Of a stretch of 64,000 nt of DNA, positions 8,717-18,227 are shown in pieces; the stretch's first letter is position 1; the number at the start of each line of letters is the position of its first letter. The notes beneath the pieces were generated by a model. It did not search any database, was not told the DNA's origin, and saw nothing but the letters and a program-made list of their open reading frames with translations. Source of the DNA: Streptococcus oralis (GTDB taxonomy: Bacteria > Bacillota > Bacilli > Lactobacillales > Streptococcaceae); NCBI RefSeq assembly GCF_001578705.1, contig NZ_KQ969037.1:1014814-1078813 (forward strand). The letters run 5' to 3'. A program made the position numbers and the translations under genes.

Positions 8717-9244
8717 TTAAATTCCTTTTTTATATGTAATCGGTCCGTACTTTTCAGTGATTTTTCGCATGACACGGCGTTCACGAGCTCGGTTAATCTG
8801 CGTTTTGATCGAGTCGTGTTGGACTAAAGGTTTGACTAATATTGATCGAATGCCTGCACGATGGGCTGCGCGAATATCCGTCATGAGTTGGTCGCCGACC
8901 ATGACCACTTCATTTTTCTCGTAGTGAAATTCCTTCATAGCACGGTCAATCCCAAATGTGAAAGGCTTCAAGGCCCAATAAACGTAATCAATTCCAAATT
9001 TCTCAACTGCACGTTGAACTCGTTTTTTGGTGTTATTTGAGACCACGATGACACGAATACCTGCGTCACGAAGGTCATGTAGCCATTGCTTCATCTCTGG
9101 CGTCCCATCAGGGTTGTTCCAAGCAATGAGGGTATTATCCAAATCGACCAAAACAGCCTTGATCCCCTGCGCCTGCAGGCTTGGGACTGTCAGATCATAG
9201 ACTGCTTCCACAGCAAAATCTGGCATGTAGTTTTCAATCGCCAT
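8717..9244 (-). CDS. YqeG family HAD-superfamily (IIIA) phosphatase
   Basis: 175 aa. The HAD nucleophile motif DLDNT is at residues 34-38 and motif II is VVSNN; a lysine (ALKPF) and VGDQLMTDI (motif IV) complete the active site, and there is no large cap domain. The family always neighbours yqeH in Firmicutes; its natural substrate is not established. The start codon is 17 bp after the CorA-type gene stop, giving a tight minus-strand cluster. Confidence 0.88.
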   Translation of the reverse strand: MAIENYMPDFAVEAVYDLTVPSLQAQGIKAVLVDLDNTLIAWNNPDGTPEMKQWLHDLRDAGIRVIVVSNNTKKRVQRAVEKFGIDYVYWALKPFTFGIDRAMKEFHYEKNEVVMVGDQLMTDIRAAHRAGIRSILVKPLVQHDSIKTQINRARERRVMRKITEKYGPITYKKGI

Positions 9245-9261
9245 TCCGGCTCCTTTTCTTT

Positions 9262-10170
9262 TTAATTTCTAGCAATTTTCTTTAAACATTGGGCTAAGAC
9301 TGCCCATAAAATGAGACTAGCTATCAAAATATAAATCCAAGCATTCGGTTCATCTGTAAACGGTAAAGGGACATTCATTCCGAAGAATCCTGTAATAACC
9401 GCAAGGATAGCCAGCAAGACTGAGATAATTGTCAAAGTTGTCAAATTGTCATTTAGATTATTATTTAGGATGTTGTTGTAAGAGGCTGAGAGTTGTTGCA
9501 AAACTTGGGAAATCAAGTCTGTCATCGAAACCAACTGATGGGCTTCAATCATAGCATCATCAAACTGCTCTCTTTCTACCTCATTAAGATTGCGATAAAG
9601 AGCATGCCCTTGGATATGTTCCAAGAGGAGACGATTTTGTTTGGCAGCAGCTGTCAAGTAAACCATACCGGTTTCCAAGTCAGAGAGGGCAAAAAGATTT
9701 TTTTTAGTTGTTTTTTGACGAAGAAGTGCACTGATTTCATCCTTACTTTTATCCATCTCTTCAATAACTGGATAATAAGCATTGCTAATAATCTCTAAAC
9801 TGGCAAAAAGAAATTTGTAGATGGAAATCATTTCATGGCTTTCAAGGTAGGTCGCCATGCGTTTAATCACATAAGTATTCTTGTGATTGCTGATAGTAAT
9901 CAGCCGTTGTTTTTCAACTATAAAGGTCATCGGAATCGCTTCATAATATTCTTTATCTTTTTCTAAATCAAGAACATTATAAATGAAGGTTACCGTCCCC
10001 GTTTCACGGTTATAATCCATGTGGGCGCGTTCATTTCTATCTAGAGCATACTCGATGGTTTCCTTGTCCAATCCATAGACGTCAGAAAGATCTTCCATGT
10101 TTTTAATTTTGTCCACATCAAGGTCTATCCAGGTACAATCATGACCTAGTTTTTTCTCTACAAATAGCAT
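9262..10170 (-). CDS. CorA family divalent cation transporter
   Basis: 302 aa with a long cytoplasmic N-terminal domain (about 1-235) and two C-terminal transmembrane helices. The family signature GMN is between them (GFFGMNVPLPF). CorA channels form pentamers that pass Mg2+ or Co2+ inward. The protein ends in a basic LKKIARN tail. It is downstream of an MscS-type channel on the same strand (57 bp gap). Ion specificity cannot be read from sequence. Confidence 0.9.
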   Translation of the reverse strand: MLFVEKKLGHDCTWIDLDVDKIKNMEDLSDVYGLDKETIEYALDRNERAHMDYNRETGTVTFIYNVLDLEKDKEYYEAIPMTFIVEKQRLITISNHKNTYVIKRMATYLESHEMISIYKFLFASLEIISNAYYPVIEEMDKSKDEISALLRQKTTKKNLFALSDLETGMVYLTAAAKQNRLLLEHIQGHALYRNLNEVEREQFDDAMIEAHQLVSMTDLISQVLQQLSASYNNILNNNLNDNLTTLTIISVLLAILAVITGFFGMNVPLPFTDEPNAWIYILIASLILWAVLAQCLKKIARN

Positions 10171-10227
10171 ACTCTCTCCTTTACCAAACTCCTTCTATTG
10201 TACCACAAATCTGCCAAAATAGCAGAC

Positions 10228-10788
10228 CTACTCTGTACGAGAGAAGTTGCTAACAACAGTGATATTGCGGTTAGGAACAAAGTGAAGGGCTTGATCGTCA
10301 CCTCGCAGTTGAGTTGTACGGATCCCTACACTAACGACCTTTCCAGATACGGTAATAGGACCATTTGTGAGGATCACTTCGTCGCCCACATCGAGCTGGC
10401 GTTCAAAGAGGATAAAGAAACCATTGATAACATCAGACAGAAAACCTTGTGCGCCCATCCCAATGGCAACCCCAGCAATCCCCGCACCAGCAAGGAGGCT
10501 AGAAACTGGCAAACCCAAAATAGACAAGATACAGTAAATCAAAAAGAAATAAAGTGTGTAGTTAAAAATATTCTCAAGTAAACGAGAAATGGTCTTTTGT
10601 CTGCCTGCATCCCGATTTGAAAATTTAAGCGAGGGCTTGACAATCTTTCGGACAGTCGCATGAAGCATCTTTTTAGCTATATAAAATAGCAGAAACAAAA
10701 TCAAAAGAGAGATCACCTTGGTCAAGACATTCTCTAATACAGTTGTTACATCCAATTTATCAAGATAACGTTGAAAAAATTCTTGCAT
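10228..10788 (-). CDS. small MscS-type mechanosensitive channel
   Basis: 186 aa, shorter than E. coli MscS (286). Two to three hydrophobic helices (about 20-45, 72-95, 96-115), a Gly/Ala-rich pore helix (LLAGAGIAGVAIGMGAQGF) and the beta domain with GDEVILTNGPITVSGKVVSVGIRTT are present. The protein ends shortly after VPNRNITVVSNFSR and so lacks the alpha/beta C-terminal domain. Such compact YggB-like proteins occur throughout streptococci. It should release solutes on hypo-osmotic shock. Confidence 0.86.
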   Translation of the reverse strand: MQEFFQRYLDKLDVTTVLENVLTKVISLLILFLLFYIAKKMLHATVRKIVKPSLKFSNRDAGRQKTISRLLENIFNYTLYFFLIYCILSILGLPVSSLLAGAGIAGVAIGMGAQGFLSDVINGFFILFERQLDVGDEVILTNGPITVSGKVVSVGIRTTQLRGDDQALHFVPNRNITVVSNFSRTE

Positions 10789-10876
10789 ACAAAACTCCTT
10801 TTTAGTATTATACCATAAATTATCCAGCCATATTTTTCATAAATATACCGACATCCCCCAAAATTCAAAAAAGGAC

Positions 10877-10905
10877 TTGCCTCAACGACATATTTATACT
10901 ATAAT
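10877..10905 (+). promoter_or_regulatory. sigma-A promoter of sstT
   Basis: TTGCCT (10877-10882) and TATAAT (10900-10905) with 17-bp spacing. The ATG at 10936 is preceded by GAAGGAGA. Confidence 0.75.
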
Positions 10906-10935
10906 CATAAACAATACACTTTGAAGGAGACTATT

Positions 10936-12141
10936 ATGAAAAGAATCATTCGAGCCTGGAACAAGGCCAGCCTCATCAAACGTATCCTAATCGGCATGCT
11001 TCTTGGAGCCTCCCTAGGTTTGCTTTTCCCTAGTTTGTCAGGTATTGGCATTCTCGGTGATCTGTTTGTTGGGGGATTAAAAGCCATCGCTCCTGTTTTG
11101 GTCTTTACCCTCGTTGCAAATGCCCTTTCACAACATCAAAAAGGGCAAGATACCAATATGAAGACGGTTATTTTTCTCTATCTACTTGGTACCTTTGCTG
11201 CTGCCTTACTCGCTGTATTGGCTAGTTTTCTCTTTCCTGTCCAGATCACTCTTAGCAGTGCTAGTACAGAGATTGCCCCACCAGACGGCATCGGTCAAGT
11301 TCTCAGCAATCTTCTGCTAAATCTCGTAGATAATCCCCTAAACGCTATCGTCCAAGCTAATTATATCGGGATCCTATCATGGGCTGTTGTCTTTGGACTT
11401 GCTATGAGGGAAGCTAGCAAAAACAGTAAGGAATTGCTCAAAACCATGGCAGGAGTAACTTCCAAGATTGTGGAATGGATTATCAATTTGGCTCCTTTCG
11501 GAATTATGGGCTTGGTCTTCAAGACCATCTCTGATAAAGGAATTACCAGCCTTGCTAACTACGGAATTTTGCTAGGACTCTTGATTGCAACTATGGCTTT
11601 TGTGGCCCTTGTCATCAATCCCCTCATTGCCTTTCTCTTTATGAGAAAAAATCCTTATCCTCTTGTTTTTAAATGTTTACGTGTCAGTGGGATTACAGCT
11701 TTCTTTACTCGTAGTTCTGCTGCTAATATTCCTGTAAACATGAAACTCTGCCAAGATCTCGGACTCAATCCAGATACCTACTCTGTTTCTATTCCCCTTG
11801 GCTCCACTATTAACATGGCTGGCGCAGCCGTAACCATTAACATTTTGACTCTAGCTGCAGTCAATACGCTAGGAATCTCTGTCGACTTTGGTACAGCCTT
11901 TGTGCTCAGTGTAGTGGCTGCCATTTCTGCCTGCGGAGCTTCTGGAATCGCTGGTGGATCACTCCTCCTCATTCCCGTCGCTTGTAGTCTCTTTGGGATT
12001 TCAAATGACGTTGCTATGCAGGTAGTCGGAGTTGGTTTTGTCATCGGTGTCGTCCAAGACTCCTGCGAAACTGCCCTGAACTCTTCTACCGACGTCCTCT
12101 TTACGGCAGTAGCTGAGTACGCATCGGCACGTAAAAAATAG
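10936..12141 (+). CDS. sstT: serine/threonine:sodium symporter SstT
   Basis: 401 aa of the dicarboxylate/amino acid:cation (DAACS) family, with about eight hydrophobic segments and two re-entrant regions. The Ser-rich hairpin [15 protein letters not shown] and the helix [14 protein letters not shown] match SstT. The family takes up serine and threonine with Na+. I chose ATG 10936, with GAAGGAGA just upstream, over a TTG 15 bp earlier. It has its own promoter and its own terminator at 12148, so it is monocistronic. Confidence 0.92.
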   Translation: MKRIIRAWNKASLIKRILIGMLLGASLGLLFPSLSGIGILGDLFVGGLKAIAPVLVFTLVANALSQHQKGQDTNMKTVIFLYLLGTFAAALLAVLASFLFPVQITLSSASTEIAPPDGIGQVLSNLLLNLVDNPLNAIVQANYIGILSWAVVFGLAMREASKNSKELLKTMAGVTSKIVEWIINLAPFGIMGLVFKTISDKGITSLANYGILLGLLIATMAFVALVINPLIAFLFMRKNPYPLVFKCLRVSGITAFFTRSSAANIPVNMKLCQDLGLNPDTYSVSIPLGSTINMAGAAVTINILTLAAVNTLGISVDFGTAFVLSVVAAISACGASGIAGGSLLLIPVACSLFGISNDVAMQVVGVGFVIGVVQDSCETALNSSTDVLFTAVAEYASARKK

Positions 12142-12147
12142 ATTTTT

Positions 12148-12177
12148 AAGACAAGTCTTCCAAGCCTTGTCTTTTAT
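12148..12177 (+). terminator. terminator after sstT
   Basis: AAGACAAG (12148-12155) pairs with CTTGTCTT (12166-12173), followed by a short T-run. Confidence 0.7.
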
Positions 12178-12207
12178 ACTCTTATTCTAGTATTATAGGA
12201 AATTCTC

Positions 12208-13161
12208 ATGTCTATCACCCAACGTACGACAAAACTGATCTTAGCGACCTGCCTTGCTTGTTTTCTCGCTTATTTTTTAGATTTATCATCAGCAGTTTCA
12301 GCTGGAATTATCGCTCTCTTAAGCCTCTCCGACACGCGCAGAAGTACTCTGAAATTAGCCCGTAACCGCCTCTTTTCCATGCTCCTAGCACTCGCTATCG
12401 GTGTTCTAGCCTTTCAACTGACAGGATTTCACATCTGGAGTCTGGGCCTCTATCTGGCTCTCTATGTGCCTCTAGCCTATAAAATGGGCTGGGAAATCGG
12501 CATCACCCCTAGCAGTGTCTTGGTCAGTCATCTCTTGGTACAGAAGTCTACCTCTCCAGACCTCTTGCTTAATGAAGTACTCCTCTTTCTCATCGGGACA
12601 AGCTTTGCTTTATTGGTCAACCTTTATATGCCCTCTCGTGAGAAAGCTATTCAATGCTACCACCTTCAGGTTGAAGAAAAGTTAAAAGACATCCTGCTTC
12701 GCTTTAAATACTATCTGTCAAGAGGAGACGGACGCAACCAAGCCCAACTCGTTGACCAATTAGACAAGCTCCTCGATGAAGCTCTCAAACTGGTTTATTT
12801 GGATCACTCGGACCACCTCTTTCACCAGACGGACTACCACATCCACTACTTTGAGATGAGACAGCGACAAAGTCGTATCCTGCGAAATATGGCCCAGCAG
12901 ATCAATACCTGTCATCTGGCCGCAAGTGAGAGTTTGATTTTGGCTCAACTCTTTTCAAATATTGCTGTCCAGCTAAGCCAGACCAATCCTGCTCACGACC
13001 TACTTGATGACATTGAACGCTATCTGCAAGTCTTCCGCAATCGGAGTCTCCCTAAAACACGTGAGGAGTTTGAGACTCGCGCCACTCTCCTGCAGTTACT
13101 ACGCGAAGCCGAAACCTTTATCCAGGTCAAGGTCGATTTTTACCAAAAATATGGAAACTAG
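12208..13161 (+). CDS. aromatic acid exporter family protein (ArAE_1/DUF939)
   Basis: 317 aa. The N-terminal half (about 1-150) has several hydrophobic helices with the family's SAGIIALLSLSDTRRST motif. The C-terminal half is a soluble helical domain (FEMRQRQSRILRNM, LSQTNPAHDLLDDIERY). The family is related to FUSC/aromatic acid exporters, but no substrate is known for streptococcal members. It is an isolated plus-strand gene between two terminators, and the last core gene before the IS remnant and the HEPN island. Confidence 0.82.
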   Translation: MSITQRTTKLILATCLACFLAYFLDLSSAVSAGIIALLSLSDTRRSTLKLARNRLFSMLLALAIGVLAFQLTGFHIWSLGLYLALYVPLAYKMGWEIGITPSSVLVSHLLVQKSTSPDLLLNEVLLFLIGTSFALLVNLYMPSREKAIQCYHLQVEEKLKDILLRFKYYLSRGDGRNQAQLVDQLDKLLDEALKLVYLDHSDHLFHQTDYHIHYFEMRQRQSRILRNMAQQINTCHLAASESLILAQLFSNIAVQLSQTNPAHDLLDDIERYLQVFRNRSLPKTREEFETRATLLQLLREAETFIQVKVDFYQKYGN

Positions 13162-13209
13162 AAAAACCCCAGAAGAATTCATGTAACATGATTTCTCTGA
13201 GGTTTTTAA
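13162..13209 (+). terminator. terminator after the ArAE-like gene
   Basis: AAAAACCCC AGAAGAA on the left pairs with TTCTCTGAGGTTTTT on the right (mismatches inside), ending in a T-run near 13202-13207. Confidence 0.65.
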
Positions 13210-13301
13210 TTTACCTTTGACTTCAATTACCTTTACTATATGAAAAAATCCACGAATCAAAAGGCACTGCACCCTTATAATGAGACACAAGAAAAACACA
13301 T

Positions 13302-14016
13302 TTATGAGGCCAGTTTTCTGTAATCTACAGGAGACTGGTCATTTAATCTCTGTTGAATTCTAGTTTCATTATAAAATATGATGTAAGATTGACAATTTCT
13401 GTTATACTATCTTTAGTTAGGTTTCTCCAATTATGGAGATAGAAGGTTTCAGACTTGAGGACAGCATGAAACCATTCAATACAGGCATTATCTGCTGGTG
13501 TTCCTTTTCGGGACATGGAGCGGGTGATGCCTTTTTCTATGCAAGCCTGATAGTAGGATTTTGAGGTGTAAACAGATCCCTGGTCGCTGTGTAAAAGCGC
13601 TCCTTGAGGTAGTTCAAGTTGATGAAGTGTATCGAGCACAAAGTTATTATCTTGGCAATCGGAGATGGTATAAGCTACAATTTCGCGATTATAGAGATCA
13701 TGATCGAAGATAGATAAAGTCTACAGTTCCCAAAGTAGAGGTAGGTGATGTCTGTGACAAGCTTCTCCATAGTCTTGTCTGCCTGAAAATCACGATCCAG
13801 CTTATTGTCTGTTAAATGATAAGGCTTCCCTAATTTAGGTCCCTTCTTGGGACGGACACAGCAAAGACAGCCCTTTTCCTTCATGATACGATAGACTTTC
13901 TGACAATTTACGACGAGGTTATAAACTTTCTTTAGTAAGCGAGTGATGGTTCGATAGTCATAAATAAAGTGATTTTCCATACAGAGTTGTTCGATTTTAT
14001 CTATTATTTCGTCTCT
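13302..14016 (-). pseudogene. IS861-like orfB transposase (rve/DDE), broken
   Basis: Reading across frames reconstructs an IS3-family integrase core: a VTDITYLYFGN segment, DHDLYNREIVAY, LLHSDQGSVYTS with catalytic Asp, and RLNDQSPVDYRKLAS near the end. It is interrupted by a frameshift near 13715, another near 13380, and stops upstream, leaving fragments at 13675-13980 and 13343-13639. The family transposes by copy-paste with an orfA-orfB fusion made by -1 frameshifting; this copy cannot make an intact one. Upstream limit is approximate. Confidence 0.82.
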
Positions 14017-14138
14017 TTTCTAAGAATTCTTACACTCCTGTTTCCAGCGATAAAAGGTGAAGCGTTTGACTCCGAAACACTCTAAAATAACAGACACAGG
14101 GCACGTTTTCTTATACTCTTCTACTAGCTTGATAAGAC

Positions 14139-14429
14139 TTACTTTGTCGATTTTCTTACCAAGCTCTGATACTTTTTTAGTAATTCTACCTGCAAACGTA
14201 ACTGTTCGACTTCGGATAGCTGTTCCATTCCTTTACCATAAGTATATTGTTTCCCCAGAGGTTGATGAAAACGATGTAGCTCATCATTCTCATACCATCG
14301 CATCTAGGTGTAGATTTGACTGTCATTCTTAATTTCCAAGATCTCCATGATGACCTTATTGGACTTACCAACCTTTTTCATTTCGATGCAGGCTAACTTA
14401 GTTTCTAATGAATATGCTTTTTTGACCAT
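14139..14429 (-). pseudogene. IS861-like orfA (helix-turn-helix), amber-interrupted
   Basis: A 96-codon frame from the ATG at 14429 reads MVKKAYSLETKLACIEMKK and later FHQPLGKQYTYGKGMEQL, matching OrfA proteins of IS861 and relatives. Codon 42 is TAG (14304-14306) where the relatives have Trp in YTWM. The terminal LLKKYQSLVRK is the usual leucine-zipper end. Confidence 0.82.
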
Positions 14430-14502
14430 AACAAAACACTCCTGTTTCTAGTTTACCAGAATTCAACAGGAGTGTTTTCTTGTGTCTCATTTTATGGGTG
14501 CA

Positions 14503-14865
14503 GTTCCCTGAGCTAGTTTTTCGGTTTCTATAATAGGAAGCGGAATCTAATTACTAAATAGTAAAGAAATCAGTTAATTTCCACCAGTTTATCAAAAGCA
14601 ATTAGTCTTAACTTACTAATATTCAAAATAAGAATTGTAAAGCTACTATTCTCAGTTAACTTAACCACATAGTAAGAACAATTTCAATCATTATTCATTA
14701 AGTCCACAAGACTAAACTCTTGACATGGTCAATATTCACTCAAATTATAATGTACTTTTAAACACATTCTTGCATCAACTATAAATCCTCTGATTTTAAA
14801 ACACTCTTCATATACACTTTACAAAAAGTAACTATAGAAAATCTTGATGATCTATACTTTAGGTG
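14503..14865. other. AT-rich non-coding gap
   Basis: 363 bp with no convincing gene on either strand. There is a TTGACATGGTCAA near 14718 followed 20 bp later by TATAAT, too widely spaced to count as a good promoter. It is probably accessory DNA between the IS remnant and the 3' end of the HEPN gene. Confidence 0.5.
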
Positions 14866-15354
14866 CTACCGCTCTGTAAAAATAGGCTGTTCTAAAAAAT
14901 TTATCATCGAGTCATAATCAATCTCTACTTTTTCAGTCCTATTATTCCAAATATCTTCCAACTTGTAAACAATATTGCTATTGGAATCAAGATATGTTGT
15001 AATATGTCCATGAGCTATGGCATTTCTAATTCGCTCTAAAATATAATAATACTTGGTCTCACTTCTTTTATTTATTGTACTAGAATTATTTTGATAATAT
15101 TTCTGCAAATTGTCTTCTTCATATGTAAATCCGTCAATATTAACAGATAAAGGAGAAATTTTCTTCAAATCGTCATCTTCTAACCTCAAGGAAATATCCA
15201 ACAGTCTCAACACTGGAAACATAAAATTAAATCCAACAATTTTATCTTCATCCTCTTTTAACTCCCTAATACTCTTATTTATTTCTTTAATTTGATTTTG
15301 TGTCTTCTCTGGGGAAACATCTTCAATATAGAAAATATTACACCAATAATCAAT
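14866..15354 (-). pseudogene. 3' part of the SEC-C/HEPN gene, cut off by an amber codon
   Basis: The frame of the SEC-C gene upstream continues without a shift after its TAG (15355-15357) for 162 more codons to a stop at 14866. It encodes DVSPEKTQNQIKEINKS and, near its middle, ERIRNAIAHGHITT, an RNxxxH motif at residues 499-504 of the reconstructed 551-codon protein. An internal ATG at 15222 exists but has no obvious SD. Low GC like the 5' part. It is probably silent unless the stop is suppressed. Confidence 0.7.
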
Positions 15355-16521
15355 CTATCTATCATTTAATTGCATTAAATGGACTAAAAAATTAGAAAAC
15401 TCTGTTTCAAAATCATACAAAAACTTTATTTCAGAAGAAAATTCTTTATAAGTTATTTCTTTTTTATTTAAGTATGTTGTTAAAAAAGACACCTCGACCT
15501 CTATTCTATTTTCAGGAATTTCCGTAACTACATGATTATAAATTTCCCTATTATTTTTTATAAAGTTTTCTAATTCTATAAAGTTCAAGTTATTTAATTT
15601 TTGAGTAAATATGTTCATTGCATGCTGATTATCACCAGCATATTTTAATTTTTCATCACCTTTACCGTCGTATGTTAGAATATTAAAAAAAGCAAATGTT
15701 TTGTTTTTCTTATTTAATAATTTTCTTACTATCCTTGAAATAAATGATTGTTTTTTAAAATCAATAACTTGCTCAGGAGATATCTTATTTGTACTATTAA
15801 AATTAAACCAACTATGTTTATATACGACACCGTATGAAGTGTAATTAGAAAAATATGACTGAATGAATCTGTGTAAAATTGGTTCTAAAATAAAGCCATG
15901 ATTAATAGCTTTACCATTTTTATTGTTATATATAAAATACCCTAGAAAATAACCATTTTCCAAAGTTATAAAATTTCCGTAGTTCATATGAGCAAGAGCA
16001 TTTCTTAAAATTGCTAATTGGTCATACGGACTTTTACTCTCTCTATTACTGCTTACATAAAATTTATCAAACGATTGAACCGTTCCTTCATTAATCATTA
16101 GTTCATCTTTATATAAATTGAAATATTTCTTATATAAATCAAGCAATATTTTATCTTTTTCGCTATTATTCAAATGGTTAAAAAAGTCAGCATAAATAAA
16201 ATTTTTTTTAAAATAGTCTTTCTCTAGTTTTTCCCTATTAAATAATAGAATAGCTGAATCTAAAAATACTCTAAATCTAACTAAATCAGTAATATTTAAT
16301 TCACCAAAGTAATTCTTACCTATCTTTTCAATCACATCATCTATATCCAGACCATTGGAATAAAGCGTCTGGTACTTATTTATCATAATTAGATTGTTGT
16401 TTAAATAGTCATTATTAGGGTACTCTTGAACTTTTTTATTAAACTTCAAATGACAATTTTTATATTTTTCTCCTGAACCACAAGGACACGGTGTATTTCT
16501 CTCTATATTTTTTTTACTCAT
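15355..16521 (-). CDS. SEC-C zinc-motif protein with HEPN-like RNxxxH motif (truncated)
   Basis: 388 aa. Residues 11-24 are a SEC-C metal-binding motif (PCPCGSGEKYKNCH; Cys12, Cys14, Cys23, His24). The body is Asn/Lys/Ile/Tyr-rich and has LAILRNALAHMN with RNALAH at 173-178, the R-N-x3-H pattern of HEPN ribonucleases. SEC-C/HEPN combinations are frequent in stress and phage-defence proteins; function here is inferred from motifs only. An in-frame TAG ends it early: a second RNAIAH-containing part continues in the same frame. The start has GGAG 9 bp upstream and lies 15 bp after prfC. Codon and base composition are unlike its neighbours, suggesting transfer. Confidence 0.75.
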   Translation of the reverse strand: MSKKNIERNTPCPCGSGEKYKNCHLKFNKKVQEYPNNDYLNNNLIMINKYQTLYSNGLDIDDVIEKIGKNYFGELNITDLVRFRVFLDSAILLFNREKLEKDYFKKNFIYADFFNHLNNSEKDKILLDLYKKYFNLYKDELMINEGTVQSFDKFYVSSNRESKSPYDQLAILRNALAHMNYGNFITLENGYFLGYFIYNNKNGKAINHGFILEPILHRFIQSYFSNYTSYGVVYKHSWFNFNSTNKISPEQVIDFKKQSFISRIVRKLLNKKNKTFAFFNILTYDGKGDEKLKYAGDNQHAMNIFTQKLNNLNFIELENFIKNNREIYNHVVTEIPENRIEVEVSFLTTYLNKKEITYKEFSSEIKFLYDFETEFSNFLVHLMQLNDR

Positions 16522-16536
16522 TCAATTCTCCAAAGA

Positions 16537-18081
16537 TCACATCTTTTCCTCTAACTCTACATCCGGATACTTGTCTGCAAACCAGCGAAGGGCAAAGTCA
16601 TTTTCAAAGAGGAAGACTGGTTGGTCAAAGCGGTCTTTGGCCAAGATATTGCGACTTGACGACATCCGTTCATCCAAGTCCTCTGGCTTGATCCAACGAA
16701 CCGTCTTTTTCCCCATTGGAGTCATGACAACTTCTGCATTGTACTCACCTTCCATGCGGTGCTTGAAGACTTCAAACTGGAGTTGGCCGACAGCACCCAG
16801 CATATACTCGCCTGTTTGGTAATTCTTATAAAGCTGGACGGCCCCTTCTTGTACCAACTGCTCCATGCCCTTGTGGAAGGATTTTTGTTTCATGACGTTC
16901 TTAGGCGAAACCTTCATGAAAATCTCTGGAGTAAAGGTTGGCAGTGGTTCAAATTCAAACTTGTTTTTTCCAACCGTCAAAGTGTCTCCAACCTGATAGG
17001 TACCTGTATCGTAAACCCCGATGATATCTCCTGCCACGGCATTGGTCACATTCTCACGACTTTCCGCCATAAACTGAGTAACATTAGACAGCTTGGCACC
17101 CTTACCAGTTCGAGGCAGATTGACACTCATCCCACGTTCAAATTCACCCGAAACGATACGGACAAAGGCGATTCGATCACGGTGACGAGGGTCCATGTTG
17201 GCTTGGATTTTAAAGACAAATCCTGAGAAATCCTTGTCATAAGGATCCACAATTTCGCCGTCTGTTTTCTTGTGTCCATGAGGTTCTGGAGCAAACTTGA
17301 GGAAGGTCTCAAGGAAGGTCTGCACACCAAAGTTAGTGAGGGCTGATCCAAAGAATACCGGAGTCAAATCACCTGCAAGAATGGCTTCTTCTGAGAATTC
17401 ATTTCCTGCTTCATTCAAAAGCTCAATATCCTCTTTTACTTGTTCATAAAATGGGTTGCTCGCAAAGAGTTTGTCACCATCTTCTAGGCTGGCAAAACGC
17501 TCATCCCCTTTATAGAGTTCCAAGCGTTGGTTATAGAGGTCGTACAAGCCTTCAAAGGCTTTCCCCATCCCGATTGGCCAGTTCATCGGATAACTCGCAA
17601 TACCTAGGACTTCTTCTAGTTCTTGCAAGAGGTCCAGCGGCTCACGACCATCACGGTCCAGCTTGTTCATAAAGGTAAAGACGGGAATCCCACGGTGTTT
17701 GACAACCTCAAACAATTTCTTGGTTTGGGCTTCGATACCCTTGGCAGAATCCACGACCATGACCGCAGCATCCACCGCCATCAAGGTACGATAGGTATCT
17801 TCTGAGAAGTCCTCGTGCCCTGGTGTGTCTAGGATGTTTACGCGTTTGCCATCGTAGTCAAATTGCATCACAGATGAAGTGACCGAAATCCCACGTTGTT
17901 TTTCGATATCCATCCAGTCAGACTTGGCAAAAGTCCCTGTTTTCTTCCCTTTTACAGTACCAGCCTCACGAATCTCGCCCCCAAAGTAGAGCAACTGCTC
18001 AGTGATGGTTGTTTTCCCCGCGTCCGGGTGGGAGATGATGGCAAAGGTACGGCGTTTCTTAATTTCTTCTTGTAAAGTCAT
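16537..18081 (-). CDS. prfC: peptide chain release factor 3
   Basis: 514 aa, full length. The GTPase motifs are [12 protein letters not shown] (G1, residues 18-29), DTPGHEDF (G3) and NKLDRD (G4), followed by EF-G-like domains II and III. RF3-GTP recycles RF1/RF2 from the ribosome after peptide release. It is the core gene next to the accessory SEC-C/HEPN gene, which may be read from the prfC transcript. The start is the first ATG, preceded by GAAAGAGAAGAT. Confidence 0.95.
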   Translation of the reverse strand: MTLQEEIKKRRTFAIISHPDAGKTTITEQLLYFGGEIREAGTVKGKKTGTFAKSDWMDIEKQRGISVTSSVMQFDYDGKRVNILDTPGHEDFSEDTYRTLMAVDAAVMVVDSAKGIEAQTKKLFEVVKHRGIPVFTFMNKLDRDGREPLDLLQELEEVLGIASYPMNWPIGMGKAFEGLYDLYNQRLELYKGDERFASLEDGDKLFASNPFYEQVKEDIELLNEAGNEFSEEAILAGDLTPVFFGSALTNFGVQTFLETFLKFAPEPHGHKKTDGEIVDPYDKDFSGFVFKIQANMDPRHRDRIAFVRIVSGEFERGMSVNLPRTGKGAKLSNVTQFMAESRENVTNAVAGDIIGVYDTGTYQVGDTLTVGKNKFEFEPLPTFTPEIFMKVSPKNVMKQKSFHKGMEQLVQEGAVQLYKNYQTGEYMLGAVGQLQFEVFKHRMEGEYNAEVVMTPMGKKTVRWIKPEDLDERMSSSRNILAKDRFDQPVFLFENDFALRWFADKYPDVELEEKM

Positions 18082-18227
18082 ATCTTCTCTTTCTTTTCTT
18101 TCAGGATAATAGTGAATGCTATATTTTATTTTATATTTTTACATCGGAATATTCCAATCCTTTCAACTTACCTATTATAGCGAATTTCAGGGAGTTTTTC
18201 AATTGCTCGTCTGATGAAAAAGTCAAG

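Larger units (their letters stand above)
13268..14502 (-). mobile_element. decayed IS3-family (IS861-like) insertion sequence
   Basis: Terminal inverted repeats: the left end at 13268 starts TGCACCC and continues to GAGACACAAGAAAA; the right end at 14502 is its complement with a few mismatches, ending GGGTGCA. TG...CA ends and about 1.24 kb fit IS3, IS150 subgroup. Two minus-strand ORFs (orfA, orfB) are both broken. I found no convincing target duplication next to the ends. It marks the left boundary of a low-GC accessory segment before prfC. Confidence 0.85.

Noticed and set aside
10198-10581. 127-aa plus-strand ORF
   Set aside because: It lies antisense to the MscS-like gene and has no family resemblance; a frame shadow.
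13250-14520. Target-site duplication of the IS
   Set aside because: Flanking bases (GGCAC on the left, GTTCC on the right) do not match; no 3-4 bp duplication can be claimed.
15355-15357. Amber codon in the SEC-C/HEPN gene read as pyrrolysine or programmed read-through
   Set aside because: Streptococci have no known pyrrolysine system and no read-through signal is visible; a plain nonsense mutation is simpler.
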